This document shows positions 9,352 to 18,749 of a stretch of DNA of 64,000 nt, piece by piece. Made by a program: the position numbers and the translations under genes. The stretch lies in assembly GCF_009762775.1 (NCBI RefSeq), contig NZ_CP046401.1, positions 2,604,001-2,668,000 of the forward strand, read 5' to 3'. Numbering within the stretch: the first letter of the stretch is position 1; every line of letters begins with the position of its first letter. Below the pieces are notes generated by a model that had not been told where the DNA came from, searched no databases, and saw only the letters and a list, made by a program, of their open reading frames with translations. Source of the stretch: Maribellus comscasis. Lineage in GTDB: Bacteria; Bacteroidota; Bacteroidia; Bacteroidales; Prolixibacteraceae.

Positions 9352-10291
9352 TTGTAAGAGGTTGGTTTCTCATTGTAAAAACAGAAATTCGTCCACTGGT
9401 TTCTTTGCCTTCATTCGAAATATAAAGTGTGCCATCGGGGCTAAAGCATATTCCTTCCGGCTGAGGATGAATTTTTGCTTCCAACTGGACAATACACTGT
9501 AATTCCTTTTCGGAAGAATATATCATCAGCAGATTTCCTACCGAAGCTAAAATATAAATATCGCCGGTGACGGGATGAATAGCTATTGCTGAAGGCTGAA
9601 ATGTAAGGTCGCCTTTGGCATCGTCCAGATAAGCAAGCAATTCAACACCCCATTTGGTAATGGTGTTGTAATTTTTAAGGTCCTTTATAAAATCAAGCCG
9701 GATGACCAGAAAAGGATCTAAATCGAGCAGATTTGTTTTGATATCGTATTGGTAAATCGCCTTCTGGTTTTTTCCGCTTTTATCATCCACAAAAGGGTGG
9801 CCTTTGCAGGCAATCAGCAGTTGTTTTGAGGGTGGGTAATAACACAGCCCTTCAGCATCGTTCTTTTTGGTAAGAATGGTTGGATATTTTTCAACATCAT
9901 CTTCATTTTCATTCAGGTAATTGTTCACCTTGTATAATGTGCCATTGCTTTTTAATACCCAGGCGTCATTCTTCACAATCTCGATGGCTTCATAATCGCC
10001 ATCATCTCCAAAATCAATTTTACGCTCTACATCGCCGGTTAGCAAATTAAAAATATAGATATTCCCTTTTTCATCCTGAATGCAGGCCAGCCGGTATTTG
10101 TCAATGTAACTCAATCCCGAAATCTCGTTCAGCTTTTTAGGAAGTTTCCATGTTTTGTTGGGACGATTCAAAATATAAGGAAGTGTATAGGACTTATTTT
10201 TGAATAATTCGTTTTCCTTTAACTCCTGTGCATTTGAAACACCGTAACTTATTAAGAATATAAGTAATATTACATTTTTAAAAAGCTGCAT
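9338..10291 (-). CDS. Exported SdiA-regulated-type beta-propeller protein
   Basis: About 317 residues from the chosen start. This start gives a clean signal peptide (MQLFKNVILLIFLISYGVSNAQ by position: hydrophobic core 7-16, cleavage after Ala21-Gln22) and has AAGG five bases upstream; in-frame ATGs at 10312 and 10321 are alternatives. The mature protein has repeated strand units (EISGLSY, YEAIEIV, DAEGLCYYP, QPSAIAIHP, PEGICFSPDG) typical of the SdiA-regulated/NHL-like six-bladed propeller family. The conserved EISGL, DAEGL and PEGI motifs are characteristic of that family, in which calcium or metal sites occur. Enzymatic activity is not established. It overlaps the following metallophosphatase gene by 14 bases, suggesting a common pathway, perhaps phosphate-ester or phytate-like metabolism; that is only a guess. 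Confidence 0.7.
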   Translation of the reverse strand: MQLFKNVILLIFLISYGVSNAQELKENELFKNKSYTLPYILNRPNKTWKLPKKLNEISGLSYIDKYRLACIQDEKGNIYIFNLLTGDVERKIDFGDDGDYEAIEIVKNDAWVLKSNGTLYKVNNYLNENEDDVEKYPTILTKKNDAEGLCYYPPSKQLLIACKGHPFVDDKSGKNQKAIYQYDIKTNLLDLDPFLVIRLDFIKDLKNYNTITKWGVELLAYLDDAKGDLTFQPSAIAIHPVTGDIYILASVGNLLMIYSSEKELQCIVQLEAKIHPQPEGICFSPDGTLYISNEGKETSGRISVFTMRNQPLTNDEQ

Positions 10292-10562
10292 TCTTACCTT
10301 AAATGTATTCATAAAGTCCATCTGAATACCAAATTTAGGAGATTACATTATTATTTTTAAATAAAATGCAATTTTTTGTTCACTTACAGTCGCTCCACTA
10401 TTCAGGCAAAAATTTTGGCCGGCCTAATCCAAAAGCAAATTCAGGAAAACTAAAATACCAGTAATGATCCAGTTAAGCAGGAAGCTTTTATTTTATATAC
10501 AGATTAAAGATATATTTCAAATGATTATTTTAAAAAATACTCCGTATCTACTCCTTTTATCT

Positions 10563-11576
10563 TCAGTTTAATATTTCAGTAAGTTTTACCGGCCGGCCTT
10601 CAGCTACCGACTTTTTTGCTGCCAATCCGATTGCAATGGAAAGTAATCCGTCGTTGCCACCAACCGGCATCTCACTCCCGGAAACCAAAGCCTCAATAAA
10701 CTCGCTCATTTCCCGGTTGTACGAGGCATCATAACGTTCGAGGAAAAAATGCAGAGGCAAGTCTCCCGAAATTCCCGTTTCCGTATATAATTTATGATGG
10801 TTGGGAAAGTTATTTTCTGCCTGTGCCATTCCTTTACTTCCAAACACTTCCAAACGTTGGTCGTAGCCATAAACTGCTTTCCTGGAATTATCGATTACCG
10901 CCATTGAGTCGTCTTCAAAAGTCAGCGTAATAATTGCCGTATCAATATCTCCTGCTTCTCCTATTCCGGGGTCAACCATGACGGCACCTTTGGCAAATAC
11001 TTCTTTTACCGATTTCCCTGAAATATAACGTGCCATATCAAAATCATGAATTGTCATATCCAAAAACAGCCCTCCGGAAACTTTGATATACGAAACCGGA
11101 GGCGGCCCGGGATCGCGACTGGTAATTTTAACAATCTGGACATCACCAATCGCGTCATCTTCAACCAGTTGTTTTATTTTTTTAAATTCAGGATCAAAAC
11201 GTCTGTTAAATCCAAGCATTAATTTCACGGCCGATTTTTCAACGATTTCCAGAACTTCTTTCACCCGGTCGAGCGATAAATCGAGCGGTTTCTCACAAAA
11301 AATCTGCTTCCCGGCATTTGCTGCTTTTACAACATAATCGGCATGTGTATCAGTTGGCGAACAAATAACAACCGCGTCGACTCCTTCAATGGCCAACAGT
11401 TCGTCAAAACTTTTTACAAAAACCGGCACATTAAATTCGTCGGCTATTTTTTTTGATTCATCCAAAACATCCATTACTGCCACAACTTCAATTTCGGGAA
11501 AGTTTCTGCACAAATTTTTCAGATGAATTTTTCCTATTCTGCCCAAACCGGCAACAGCTACTTTTATTTTACTCAT
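10563..11576 (-). CDS. iolG: myo-Inositol 2-dehydrogenase, Gfo/Idh/MocA family
   Basis: 337 residues. N-terminal Rossmann fold with VAGLGRIGKIHLKNL (about 7-21), then CEKPLDL with the catalytic Lys, and the substrate-domain signature GGLFLDMTIHDFDMARYI holding the conserved Asp and His. These are the features of inositol dehydrogenase, which oxidises myo-inositol to scyllo-inosose with NAD+, the first step of the pathway. Its place as last gene of the iol cluster, 19 bases after the iolE-like gene, supports this over other sugar dehydrogenases of the same family. ATG start; the protein begins directly with the Rossmann strand, so it is cytoplasmic. Length is normal for IolG. Confidence 0.88.
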   Translation of the reverse strand: MSKIKVAVAGLGRIGKIHLKNLCRNFPEIEVVAVMDVLDESKKIADEFNVPVFVKSFDELLAIEGVDAVVICSPTDTHADYVVKAANAGKQIFCEKPLDLSLDRVKEVLEIVEKSAVKLMLGFNRRFDPEFKKIKQLVEDDAIGDVQIVKITSRDPGPPPVSYIKVSGGLFLDMTIHDFDMARYISGKSVKEVFAKGAVMVDPGIGEAGDIDTAIITLTFEDDSMAVIDNSRKAVYGYDQRLEVFGSKGMAQAENNFPNHHKLYTETGISGDLPLHFFLERYDASYNREMSEFIEALVSGSEMPVGGNDGLLSIAIGLAAKKSVAEGRPVKLTEILN

Positions 11577-11595
11577 TTTGGTCTATTTTGTACGG

Positions 11596-12495
11596 TTAAA
11601 GTCCGAGTGATTTAATATATTGCCTGTTCCAGTCGGCACATTTTTTTGGCGAGCCCATTCCGGGAAGAACATCCTGTTCAACCACTATCCAGCCGTCGTA
11701 TCCTTTATTTTTGAGAATGTTAACAATAGCAGGAAAATCAACATTCCCTTTTCCGAGCTCACAAAAAACTCCTTTTTCCACCGACTTAAAATAATCGTAT
11801 TCATTTACCTGTGATTCCTTCCCTACTTCAGGATCAAAATCTTTAAAATGAACATGCCAGATACGATTGTAATATTTTTCCAGGGCCACAACGGGGTCGC
11901 CTCCACCAAATGCAAAATGTCCCATGTCAAGACATAAACCCAGTAATTCGGGATTGGTAAGTTGCATCAATCTGTCTACCTCTGCAGCAGTTTCCACATA
12001 ACCGCCACAGTGGTGGTGAAAAACGGTTCGCATTCCAAATTTGTCTTTTACTGCTTTGGCCACCTTTTCCGCACCGGAAGCAAAATTTTTCCACTGCTCT
12101 TCATTTAAACCCATTTCCGGTGTTATTCGTCCCGCATTTTTGGTTCGTACTTCAACAGAACCATTTTCATCGGCCAATACGATAAACGCATTTTTATATC
12201 CGGCGTTGTACATTAACTCGGCGGTTTTTAATGCAACCTCAACACCGGCGTCGTGCGCTTCCGGTTTTGCCATTGCAACCGGAACAAATGCACCGAGCAA
12301 TTGCAGGTTTTTGTTCTCCAGTGCTTTATTTAACTCATCCGGATTTGTTGGCATAAATCCCCAGTCGCCCAGTTCGGTTCCGGCATACCCGGTTTCCACC
12401 ATTTCGGAAAGAACTTGCCTGTATCCCAGCGATTTTCCTTCCAAATCAAATTCGAGAGCTCCCCAGGAACAGGGAGCATTAGCTATTTGAATCAT
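11596..12495 (-). CDS. iolE: Inosose dehydratase-like TIM-barrel enzyme
   Basis: 299 residues of the sugar phosphate isomerase/epimerase TIM-barrel family. Motifs include NAPCSWG at the N-terminus, GTELGDWGFMP, FHHHCGGYVET, LCLDMGHFAFGGGDP and RIWHVHFKDF, which supply the metal-binding Glu, Asp and His residues of the family. The HHH-G-V plus D-GH-G-DP plus HVHFKD pattern matches IolE, which dehydrates scyllo-inosose to 3D-trihydroxycyclohexane-1,2-dione. IolI (inosose isomerase) shares the fold, so the alternative cannot be excluded, but this is the only TIM-barrel candidate in the cluster and a dehydratase is needed between iolG and iolD. It is 19 bases upstream of iolG and probably co-transcribed. 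Confidence 0.75.
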   Translation of the reverse strand: MIQIANAPCSWGALEFDLEGKSLGYRQVLSEMVETGYAGTELGDWGFMPTNPDELNKALENKNLQLLGAFVPVAMAKPEAHDAGVEVALKTAELMYNAGYKNAFIVLADENGSVEVRTKNAGRITPEMGLNEEQWKNFASGAEKVAKAVKDKFGMRTVFHHHCGGYVETAAEVDRLMQLTNPELLGLCLDMGHFAFGGGDPVVALEKYYNRIWHVHFKDFDPEVGKESQVNEYDYFKSVEKGVFCELGKGNVDFPAIVNILKNKGYDGWIVVEQDVLPGMGSPKKCADWNRQYIKSLGL

Positions 12496-12643
12496 AATCT
12501 ATTTGAACGTATTAAAAAATCAATTTAAGTCTTTACAACGTAACTTTTTAAACTCTCCCTCTTCTCCCTCTCTTTAAAAAGATCGTAGATGCAATCAGGG
12601 TGAGTGAATTACATATTTATATTCGTACACTCATTTATCTAAA
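12496..12643. other. Gap inside the iol cluster with a pyrimidine-rich stretch
   Basis: 148 bases between iolA and iolE. On the plus strand it contains a CTCCCTCT motif repeated around 12555-12574. I see no palindrome, no ORF and no convincing terminator with a T-run, so iolA-iolE read-through is likely. Confidence 0.4.
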
Positions 12644-14119
12644 TCAAAATTTTCTTGTCCATTCTTTTGGCCATCGTTCGATAACCACTTTTGTTTGGGT
12701 AAAAAACTCGATGGCGTGTCTTCCCTGCCCGTGCAAATCACCAAAAAAACTGTCGTTCCACCCACTAAAAGGAAACTGTGCCATGGGCGCCGCAACCCCA
12801 ATATTTATTCCGATATTCCCGGCATTCGCACGGTTTCGGAATGTTCGGGCATTGAGTCCGCTGGTGGTAAACAAACAGGCCATATTTCCGTAGCTGTTAC
12901 TGTTTACAAAATCAATTGCCTCATCAATTGTATTCATTGGCAGCAAACTCATTACCGGGCCAAAAATCTCGGTTTTGATAACTTCGCCATCCAACGGAAC
13001 CTTCTCAAGGATGGTAGGTTTTATAAAATTTCCTTTTTCAAAACCGCTGATATTTGCATTTCTTCCATCCAAAAGCAAATTTGCTCCTTCATCGATTCCC
13101 TTATTTATAAGTTGTTCTACCCTTGTTTTACTTTCGGGGGTGATAACCGGCCCCATTTCAACTCCTTCCTCGAGACCAAAGCCTGTTGTCTTGTTTTTTG
13201 CAGCTTCAACAAGCGAATCTCTGATTTGTCCGTTATTATCGCCAACAGTAACAATATTTGATGCTGCCAGACACCGTTGGCCTGCACAGCCATAAACGCT
13301 ATCAGCAATAATTTTAGTTGTCATTTCAATATCGGCATCCGGCATTACAATTACAGGATTTTTGGCGCCTCCCTGTGCCTGCACTCTTTTGCCGTTTGCT
13401 GTTCCGCGCTGATAAATATACCGGGCCACTTTTGTTGAGCCAACAAAACTTATGGCTTTTACTTCGGAGTGATCAAGCAACGCATCTACACTCTCCTTTC
13501 CGCCATGCACCAGGTTTATCAATCCTTTGGGTAAATCCAGCCGATCAATCAATTCAAACACTTTCATCATGGTTAACGGCACTTTTTCCGAGGGTTTCAG
13601 GACAAAACTGTTACCACAGGCAAGTGCATAAGGCATAAACCAAAAAGGAATCATCCCCGGAAAATTAAAGGGAGAAATGCATGCACATACTCCCACTGGC
13701 TGCCGAATCATAAATTCATCTATGCCTGTTGCGATATTCTCAGAGAACTCGCTTTGCATCAGTGTTGGAGTAGCGCAGGCTGTTTCAATATTTTCAATAC
13801 CGCGCTGCATTTCCGCAACCGATTCAGCATAACTTTTTCCGCATTCAAGCGTAATTAGACTGGAAATTTCTTCAATATTTTCCTCAATGAGCTGTTTTAA
13901 TTTGTAAAGCGGTTGCACACGTTTCATCACCGGCACATCGCGCCACTCCTTTAAAGCTGAACTTGCAGCCGAAACGGCCGCTTCCACATCCAAACTGGTA
14001 TTTCCCCCAAAAGGAACCTTTGCCAATATCTCCTGGTTCGCAGGATTTACAACGTCTTTTGTTTGTTTTTCCCTGCTTTCCTGCCAGGTTCCGTTGATAT
14101 AATTTTTTAAAACTTCCAT
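12644..14119 (-). CDS. iolA: CoA-acylating methylmalonate/malonate-semialdehyde dehydrogenase
   Basis: 491 residues, aldehyde dehydrogenase superfamily. The catalytic Cys is C283 in GCAGQRCLAAS, a signature of the MmsA/IolA branch; GAKNPVIVMPDAD and the glycine motif SFVGSTKVARYIYQRG are also typical, as is IRQPVGVCACISPFNFPGMIPFW near residue 140. The enzyme turns malonate semialdehyde, made by the aldolase of this pathway, into acetyl-CoA and CO2. Paralogues work in valine catabolism, but the position between the symporter gene (19 bases away) and iolE argues for the inositol role. Length is normal and no signal peptide is present. Confidence 0.9.
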   Translation of the reverse strand: MEVLKNYINGTWQESREKQTKDVVNPANQEILAKVPFGGNTSLDVEAAVSAASSALKEWRDVPVMKRVQPLYKLKQLIEENIEEISSLITLECGKSYAESVAEMQRGIENIETACATPTLMQSEFSENIATGIDEFMIRQPVGVCACISPFNFPGMIPFWFMPYALACGNSFVLKPSEKVPLTMMKVFELIDRLDLPKGLINLVHGGKESVDALLDHSEVKAISFVGSTKVARYIYQRGTANGKRVQAQGGAKNPVIVMPDADIEMTTKIIADSVYGCAGQRCLAASNIVTVGDNNGQIRDSLVEAAKNKTTGFGLEEGVEMGPVITPESKTRVEQLINKGIDEGANLLLDGRNANISGFEKGNFIKPTILEKVPLDGEVIKTEIFGPVMSLLPMNTIDEAIDFVNSNSYGNMACLFTTSGLNARTFRNRANAGNIGINIGVAAPMAQFPFSGWNDSFFGDLHGQGRHAIEFFTQTKVVIERWPKEWTRKF

Positions 14120-14138
14120 ATTGTTTGATATTTAATTT

Positions 14139-15716
14139 TCAAGTTTGTCCGAGTAGTATATAAATCATTATTGTAATCACGAAGAGCGCTACAGAAAGAT
14201 GGGGGGTATATTTCCAGGGAACCATTTCCATTTTTACCGGAGCAGTACGAATACTGTAGTTCTTACGTGGATAGAAGTAGGACACCGTGTACATAATTAT
14301 CACATTCAACACAAATTCGATTCCCCAGTTGTGTATAAAATGAATATCGAGCTTTAAAATGAATGTGGTAACGATATAATAAATCAAACCAAAAATAAGT
14401 GCCGCTTTTGCCCCCACTGCTGATATCTTTTCCATAAAAAATCCCGCCAGCATAATTGTGGCTATGGGAATAAAAAATATACCGTTCAATTGCTGGAGGA
14501 GCTGATACAAACCTTCGGGAGCTTTTGCAACCAGGGGAGCAGCCAGAATTGCCGTAACAGCTAAAATTGATGACAAAAAACGTCCCACCCAAACGAGTCG
14601 TTTTTCCGCAGCATCTTTTTTTATTAAACGTTTATAAACATCAATACTAAAAATTGTAGCTGCGCTGTTTAATACACTGTTGAAGGTACTTAAAACTGCC
14701 CCCATCACGACGGCTGCAAAAAATCCTGTTAAATACACCGGGAGAACCTTTTTAATCAGGGCAGGATAGATAAGATCCTGATCATCGTACATAGAATCTC
14801 CAAAATAATAAAATGCGATAACACCCGGCAGAATAATAATTATTGGCACCAAAATCTTTAAAACTCCGGTAAACAATAATCCTTTCTGAGCTTCTTTCAG
14901 ATTCCTGGCTGCAAATGCCCGTTGAATGATGGTTTGGTTCATTCCCCAAAAATAGAGCTGGTTAATTATTAATCCGGTAAACAAAACTCCAAAAGGCATT
15001 ACCGAATCCTTTTCGCCAATTACATTAAACTTTTCAGGAGCATTATGAAATACTTTTAAAAGGCCATCCATAATATTCCCGTTACCGATACCAAACAAAG
15101 CAATTACCGGAACAAGAATACCACCGGCAAGTAACCCAATTCCATTAATCGAGTCAGACAGAGCAACTGCTTTTAATCCACCAAAAATGGCGTATACCGA
15201 ACCGATTATTCCGATGCCAACCACAGTTATCCACAATCCTTCTGTTTGGCTTACACCCAATACCTCCGAAATATTAAAAATACTTTCAAGGTTTATAGCG
15301 CCGGTGTACAGAACAATCGGTAAAAGCGTTACTACAAATGATATTACCAAAAAAAGCGCAACCAGACTCCGGGTAAAACCATCGAAACGTTTTTCAAGAT
15401 ACTCGGGAATGGTTGTTAAGCCCAATTTCAGATATCTGGGAATAAAAATGACAGCTGCAACAACCAAAGCGAGTGCAGAAGTCACCTCCCAGCCAATAAT
15501 TATAAATCCATTTTTGTAGGACGAACCGTTCATTCCGATTAAATGTTCAGTGGAAATGTTGGTAAGTAACATTGAACCAGCAATGATTACACCTGGCAAA
15601 CTTCTGCCGCCAAGGAAATATCCGTCAGAGGAATCCATTTTGTCTTTTCGCAGTTTATACCAGGTATAAAAAGCGACAAAAGCCGTAAAGCCAATAAAGG
15701 TAAGTAGTGTTAGCAT
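14139..15716 (-). CDS. Sodium:solute symporter (SSS family), probable myo-inositol transporter
   Basis: 525 residues with about 13-14 predicted membrane helices. The N-terminus reads SSDGYFLGGRSLPGVIIAGSMLLTNISTEHLIGMNG, a strong solute-sodium symporter (SLC5) signature; further typical stretches are LGLTTIPEYLEKRFDG, GGLKAVALSDSINGIGLL and AVVMGAVLSTFNSVLNSAATIFSIDVYK. It is an inner-membrane Na+-driven importer. Gene order, between iolD (27 bases) and iolA (19 bases), makes myo-inositol or a derivative the likely substrate; sodium-coupled inositol uptake is known for this family. Substrate is inferred from context only. Confidence 0.85.
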   Translation of the reverse strand: MLTLLTFIGFTAFVAFYTWYKLRKDKMDSSDGYFLGGRSLPGVIIAGSMLLTNISTEHLIGMNGSSYKNGFIIIGWEVTSALALVVAAVIFIPRYLKLGLTTIPEYLEKRFDGFTRSLVALFLVISFVVTLLPIVLYTGAINLESIFNISEVLGVSQTEGLWITVVGIGIIGSVYAIFGGLKAVALSDSINGIGLLAGGILVPVIALFGIGNGNIMDGLLKVFHNAPEKFNVIGEKDSVMPFGVLFTGLIINQLYFWGMNQTIIQRAFAARNLKEAQKGLLFTGVLKILVPIIIILPGVIAFYYFGDSMYDDQDLIYPALIKKVLPVYLTGFFAAVVMGAVLSTFNSVLNSAATIFSIDVYKRLIKKDAAEKRLVWVGRFLSSILAVTAILAAPLVAKAPEGLYQLLQQLNGIFFIPIATIMLAGFFMEKISAVGAKAALIFGLIYYIVTTFILKLDIHFIHNWGIEFVLNVIIMYTVSYFYPRKNYSIRTAPVKMEMVPWKYTPHLSVALFVITIMIYILLGQT

Positions 15717-15743
15717 AGTTTAGGATGTCACAGTTTTAGTCAG

Positions 15744-17612
15744 TTAAAAAAAATATCTTTGTTTTTTCTTTTGTTCATCATAGTTTTTTCGGGCTTTTTG
15801 CACTGATTCCGATTCAGAAACTTCGGCTATAGGTACATCCCACCAGGCATAACCATAACCTGCAATTTTTCTTTCGGGCACTGTTTGTATATAAATAACA
15901 GTAGTGCGATCTTCCGTTTTTGCCATTTTTAAAGCTTCGTTAAAAGAGGCAACATCAGAGGTTTTATACACTTTTGCACCAAGACTTTCTGCATTTTTTG
16001 CCAAATCAACAGGCAGACGCTCTCCCTCCAGTTGCCCGGAAGATTTATCGCGATATAAATATTTTGTACCGAAACCTTCGCTTCCGATCGATTTCGACAG
16101 ACCGCCGATACTTGCAAATCCGTTATTATCAATTAAGATTATCGTGAGTTTGTATCCTTCCTGCAGAGAAGTTATAATTTCAGAAGGCATCATTAAATAA
16201 CCACCATCACCCAGGATTATATAAATTTCACGGTCGGGGCAGGCCATTTTTGCGCCCAAGCCACCCGATATTTCGTAGCCCATACACGAATAACCATATT
16301 CCAGATGAAAGCCTTTTGAATCGCTGGTACGCCAAAGTTTGTGTAAATCACCCGGAGCACTCCCTGAAGCACACAGAACAACGTCTTTGGGCTCAATAAA
16401 ATTATTTACAGCTCCAATTACTTCCGACTGACTTGGAACTTCATTCCCGTCAGCTTTGTAGGCTGCCGCTACCTTTTCGTCCCAGCTTTTGTTGAATTCA
16501 GCCACTTTCTTTCGATATGCTTCATCGACTTTATAATTTTCAAGTTTTTCAAGAAGCTCTTCCAAAATTACTTTTGCATCGCCGGTAAGTGCCAGTCCGC
16601 TGTGTTTATAACCATCAAATTCAGTAATATTAATATTGATGAATTTTACCTTTTTGTTTTGAAAAGCTGTTTTTGAGGCAGTTGTAAAGTCGCTGTATCT
16701 GGTACCAATTCCAATAACCAAATCGGCAGCCGAACTAATGGCATTGGCACCTTCCGTTCCGGTAGCGCCGGTAGCGCCAAGATTGTGCGGATCGTCATAC
16801 GGCAACGACCCTTTTCCGGCAAATGTTTCGCCAACAGGAATCCCGGTTGAATGGACAAAGTTATTAAGTGCTGTTTCCGCTTCGCTGTAAATTACTCCGC
16901 CCCCGGCAATTATCATCGGATTTTTTGCCGAGCGAATTAAATCAACCGCTCTTTTTACTGCCTGAACATCGGCACGCGGCCGTGGCACATGCCACACTCT
17001 TTTTTCAAACATTTCAGCAGGAAAATTAAAAGCTTCAGCCTGCACATCCTGCGGAATACAAAGTGTTACCGCACCCGTGCCGGCAGGTGAAGTTAATACA
17101 CGCATTACTTCAGGAAGTGAAGTAATCAACTGTCCCGGACGGTTTATGCGATCCCAGTATTTTGAAACCGGTTTAAAACAGTCGTTTACTGAAATATCCT
17201 GCGACAATGGCGACTCATATTGTTGAAGCACCGGCGCGACAGTCCGCTGAGCAAAAATATCACCGGGCATCAATAAAACCGGAAGACGGTTTATGGTTGC
17301 TCCGGCTGCTGCGGTTACCATATTCGTAGCTCCCGGGCCAATGGAAGAAACACACGCAAAAGTGGATAAGCGGTTTTTCATTTTGGCATATCCAGCCGAA
17401 GTGTGTACCGCTGCCTGTTCGTTCCGCACGAGGTAGTATCTGAAATCGGGTTCCTGCTGCAAGGCCTGACCAAAACCGGCAAGGTTACCATGCCCAAAAA
17501 TTCCAAAACATCCGGCAAAAAAAGGCTGTTCAATTCCGTCTCTTTCAGAATACTGATTTTTGAGGTATTTCATGGTTGCCTGCGCAACCGTAAGTTTGAT
17601 AGTTTTCATCAT
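15744..17612 (-). CDS. iolD: 3D-(3,5/4)-trihydroxycyclohexane-1,2-dione acylhydrolase
   Basis: 622 residues, thiamine-diphosphate enzyme family. The N-terminal Pyr domain has RNEQAAVHTSAGYAKM with the conserved Glu, the middle domain is a Rossmann fold, and the C-terminal PP domain has the ThDP/Mg signature GDGGYLMMPSEI followed by DNNGFASIGGL. The YGYSCMGYEISGGLGAKMA segment is typical of IolD. It hydrolytically opens the ring of the diketone to 5-deoxy-D-glucuronate, the only ring-opening step of myo-inositol catabolism. A ThDP enzyme such as acetolactate synthase is the alternative, but length (about 620-640 for IolD) and position in an iol operon fit IolD. Confidence 0.92.
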   Translation of the reverse strand: MMKTIKLTVAQATMKYLKNQYSERDGIEQPFFAGCFGIFGHGNLAGFGQALQQEPDFRYYLVRNEQAAVHTSAGYAKMKNRLSTFACVSSIGPGATNMVTAAAGATINRLPVLLMPGDIFAQRTVAPVLQQYESPLSQDISVNDCFKPVSKYWDRINRPGQLITSLPEVMRVLTSPAGTGAVTLCIPQDVQAEAFNFPAEMFEKRVWHVPRPRADVQAVKRAVDLIRSAKNPMIIAGGGVIYSEAETALNNFVHSTGIPVGETFAGKGSLPYDDPHNLGATGATGTEGANAISSAADLVIGIGTRYSDFTTASKTAFQNKKVKFININITEFDGYKHSGLALTGDAKVILEELLEKLENYKVDEAYRKKVAEFNKSWDEKVAAAYKADGNEVPSQSEVIGAVNNFIEPKDVVLCASGSAPGDLHKLWRTSDSKGFHLEYGYSCMGYEISGGLGAKMACPDREIYIILGDGGYLMMPSEIITSLQEGYKLTIILIDNNGFASIGGLSKSIGSEGFGTKYLYRDKSSGQLEGERLPVDLAKNAESLGAKVYKTSDVASFNEALKMAKTEDRTTVIYIQTVPERKIAGYGYAWWDVPIAEVSESESVQKARKNYDEQKKKQRYFF

Positions 17613-17728
17613 ATTTTATTTAGCTTCAAGAAACAAGTATCAAGTATCAAGACCAAGGATAAGAACTACTGATTTTCAAAAATTCATTTTGTCTTGTGTC
17701 TTGATTCTTGCATCTTATATTCTATCAA
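17613..17728. repeat. Intergenic repeat-rich spacer with degenerate inverted CAAGTATC units
   Basis: Spacer between iolC and iolD. Plus-strand CAAGTAT occurs twice in tandem around 17634-17648 and is followed by CAAGACCAAG. About 50 bases on, GTCTTGTGTCTTGATTCTTG (about 17691-17710) is an imperfect inverted copy. No ORF. This looks like a decayed mobile or intergenic mini-repeat inside the operon. Confidence 0.5.
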
Positions 17729-18748
17729 TTAAAATCCACCTTGTGATTCAATAAATTCGAGAATCTCATTTTCGTAGGGTGTAAAATTGGCGCAGCCCAG
17801 TTGGGTAACCACATGCGCTCCGCAGGCATTTCCCATCCGGCAGCACTTATACCAATCCCATCCTTTCAGAAAACCATAGATAAAACCTGCGGCAAACGCA
17901 TCACCGGCACCAAGAATATTTACCACTTCCACCGGAAAACCGGGAACTTCCTGAATGGTCCCGTCCGGCAAATAAACAATAGCGCCGCGCGAGCCGGTTT
18001 TTAATATCAGTGCATCAACGCCAAAACTCAAAATTCCCTGGATAGCTGCGTCAATATCCCCTTTTATTTCGGGTGCGGAAATTTGCTGGTGGCTTATTTT
18101 TAACTGTGATTCATGCGTTAGAAAAGCCGCGAGTACTTCTTCTTCGGTTCCCAAAACGATATTGGCATTTCGCATAAATGCGCGGGTGGTAACTCCAAAT
18201 GCGCGGATATCGTGCCATTGGTCAGCGCGAAAATCAAGATCAAGCATAACCGGGATTTTATTTTTACGGGCTATTTCAGCCGCCAGAAAAGCAGAACTCC
18301 GGGTAGGTTCAATATTCAAAGCTGTTCCCGAAACTTCCAGCATGCGCGATTTTTCGATCCCTGCTTCCAGCACATGATCGATGGTTATTTGTGAGTCAGC
18401 GCAATTATCACGGTAATACACCAGCGGAAAGCGATCAGGAGGTTCAATTCCCAAAATCACAGCAGAACTTCTGGCTCCCTCAATTACAGGAATATTTTCT
18501 GTAACCACTTTTTCCTTTTTCAAAAAATTCAGCAAAAAATCGCCCACCTTGTCTTTCCCAACCCCGGTAAGCAAAGAGGCATTTAATCCCAAACGGCTGC
18601 ACCCCACTGCGATATTCAGAGGTGAACCACCAACAAAAGCATGGAACCCAGGTATTTCTTCAAACGGGCTACCCACTTCCTGCGAGTACAAATCGATGGA
18701 TGATCTTCCATACGTAGTTACGTCAAAAATTTTTTCCGGCTCACTCAT
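17729..18748 (-). CDS. iolC: 5-Dehydro-2-deoxygluconokinase, PfkB family
   Basis: 339 residues, ribokinase/PfkB fold. N-terminal signature FVGGSPLNIAVGCSRLG (about 38-54) and C-terminal NILGAGDAFAAGFIYGFLKGW with the catalytic Asp. The opening TYGRSSIDLYSQEVG is characteristic of IolC, with the conserved Arg/Asp contacts to the sugar acid. It phosphorylates 2-deoxy-5-keto-D-gluconate at O6. The gene ends 116 bases upstream of iolD and starts 1 base after the iolB stop, implying translational coupling with iolB. Confidence 0.9.
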   Translation of the reverse strand: MSEPEKIFDVTTYGRSSIDLYSQEVGSPFEEIPGFHAFVGGSPLNIAVGCSRLGLNASLLTGVGKDKVGDFLLNFLKKEKVVTENIPVIEGARSSAVILGIEPPDRFPLVYYRDNCADSQITIDHVLEAGIEKSRMLEVSGTALNIEPTRSSAFLAAEIARKNKIPVMLDLDFRADQWHDIRAFGVTTRAFMRNANIVLGTEEEVLAAFLTHESQLKISHQQISAPEIKGDIDAAIQGILSFGVDALILKTGSRGAIVYLPDGTIQEVPGFPVEVVNILGAGDAFAAGFIYGFLKGWDWYKCCRMGNACGAHVVTQLGCANFTPYENEILEFIESQGGF

Positions 18749-18749
18749 A

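Noticed and set aside
10413..10434. Possible terminator TTTTGG/CCAAAA after iolG
   Set aside because: Only six pairs and no T-run; too weak to call.
12695..13295. Overlapping plus-strand ORFs of about 100-190 codons within iolA
   Set aside because: Shadows of the minus-strand iolA; no start signals or domain features.
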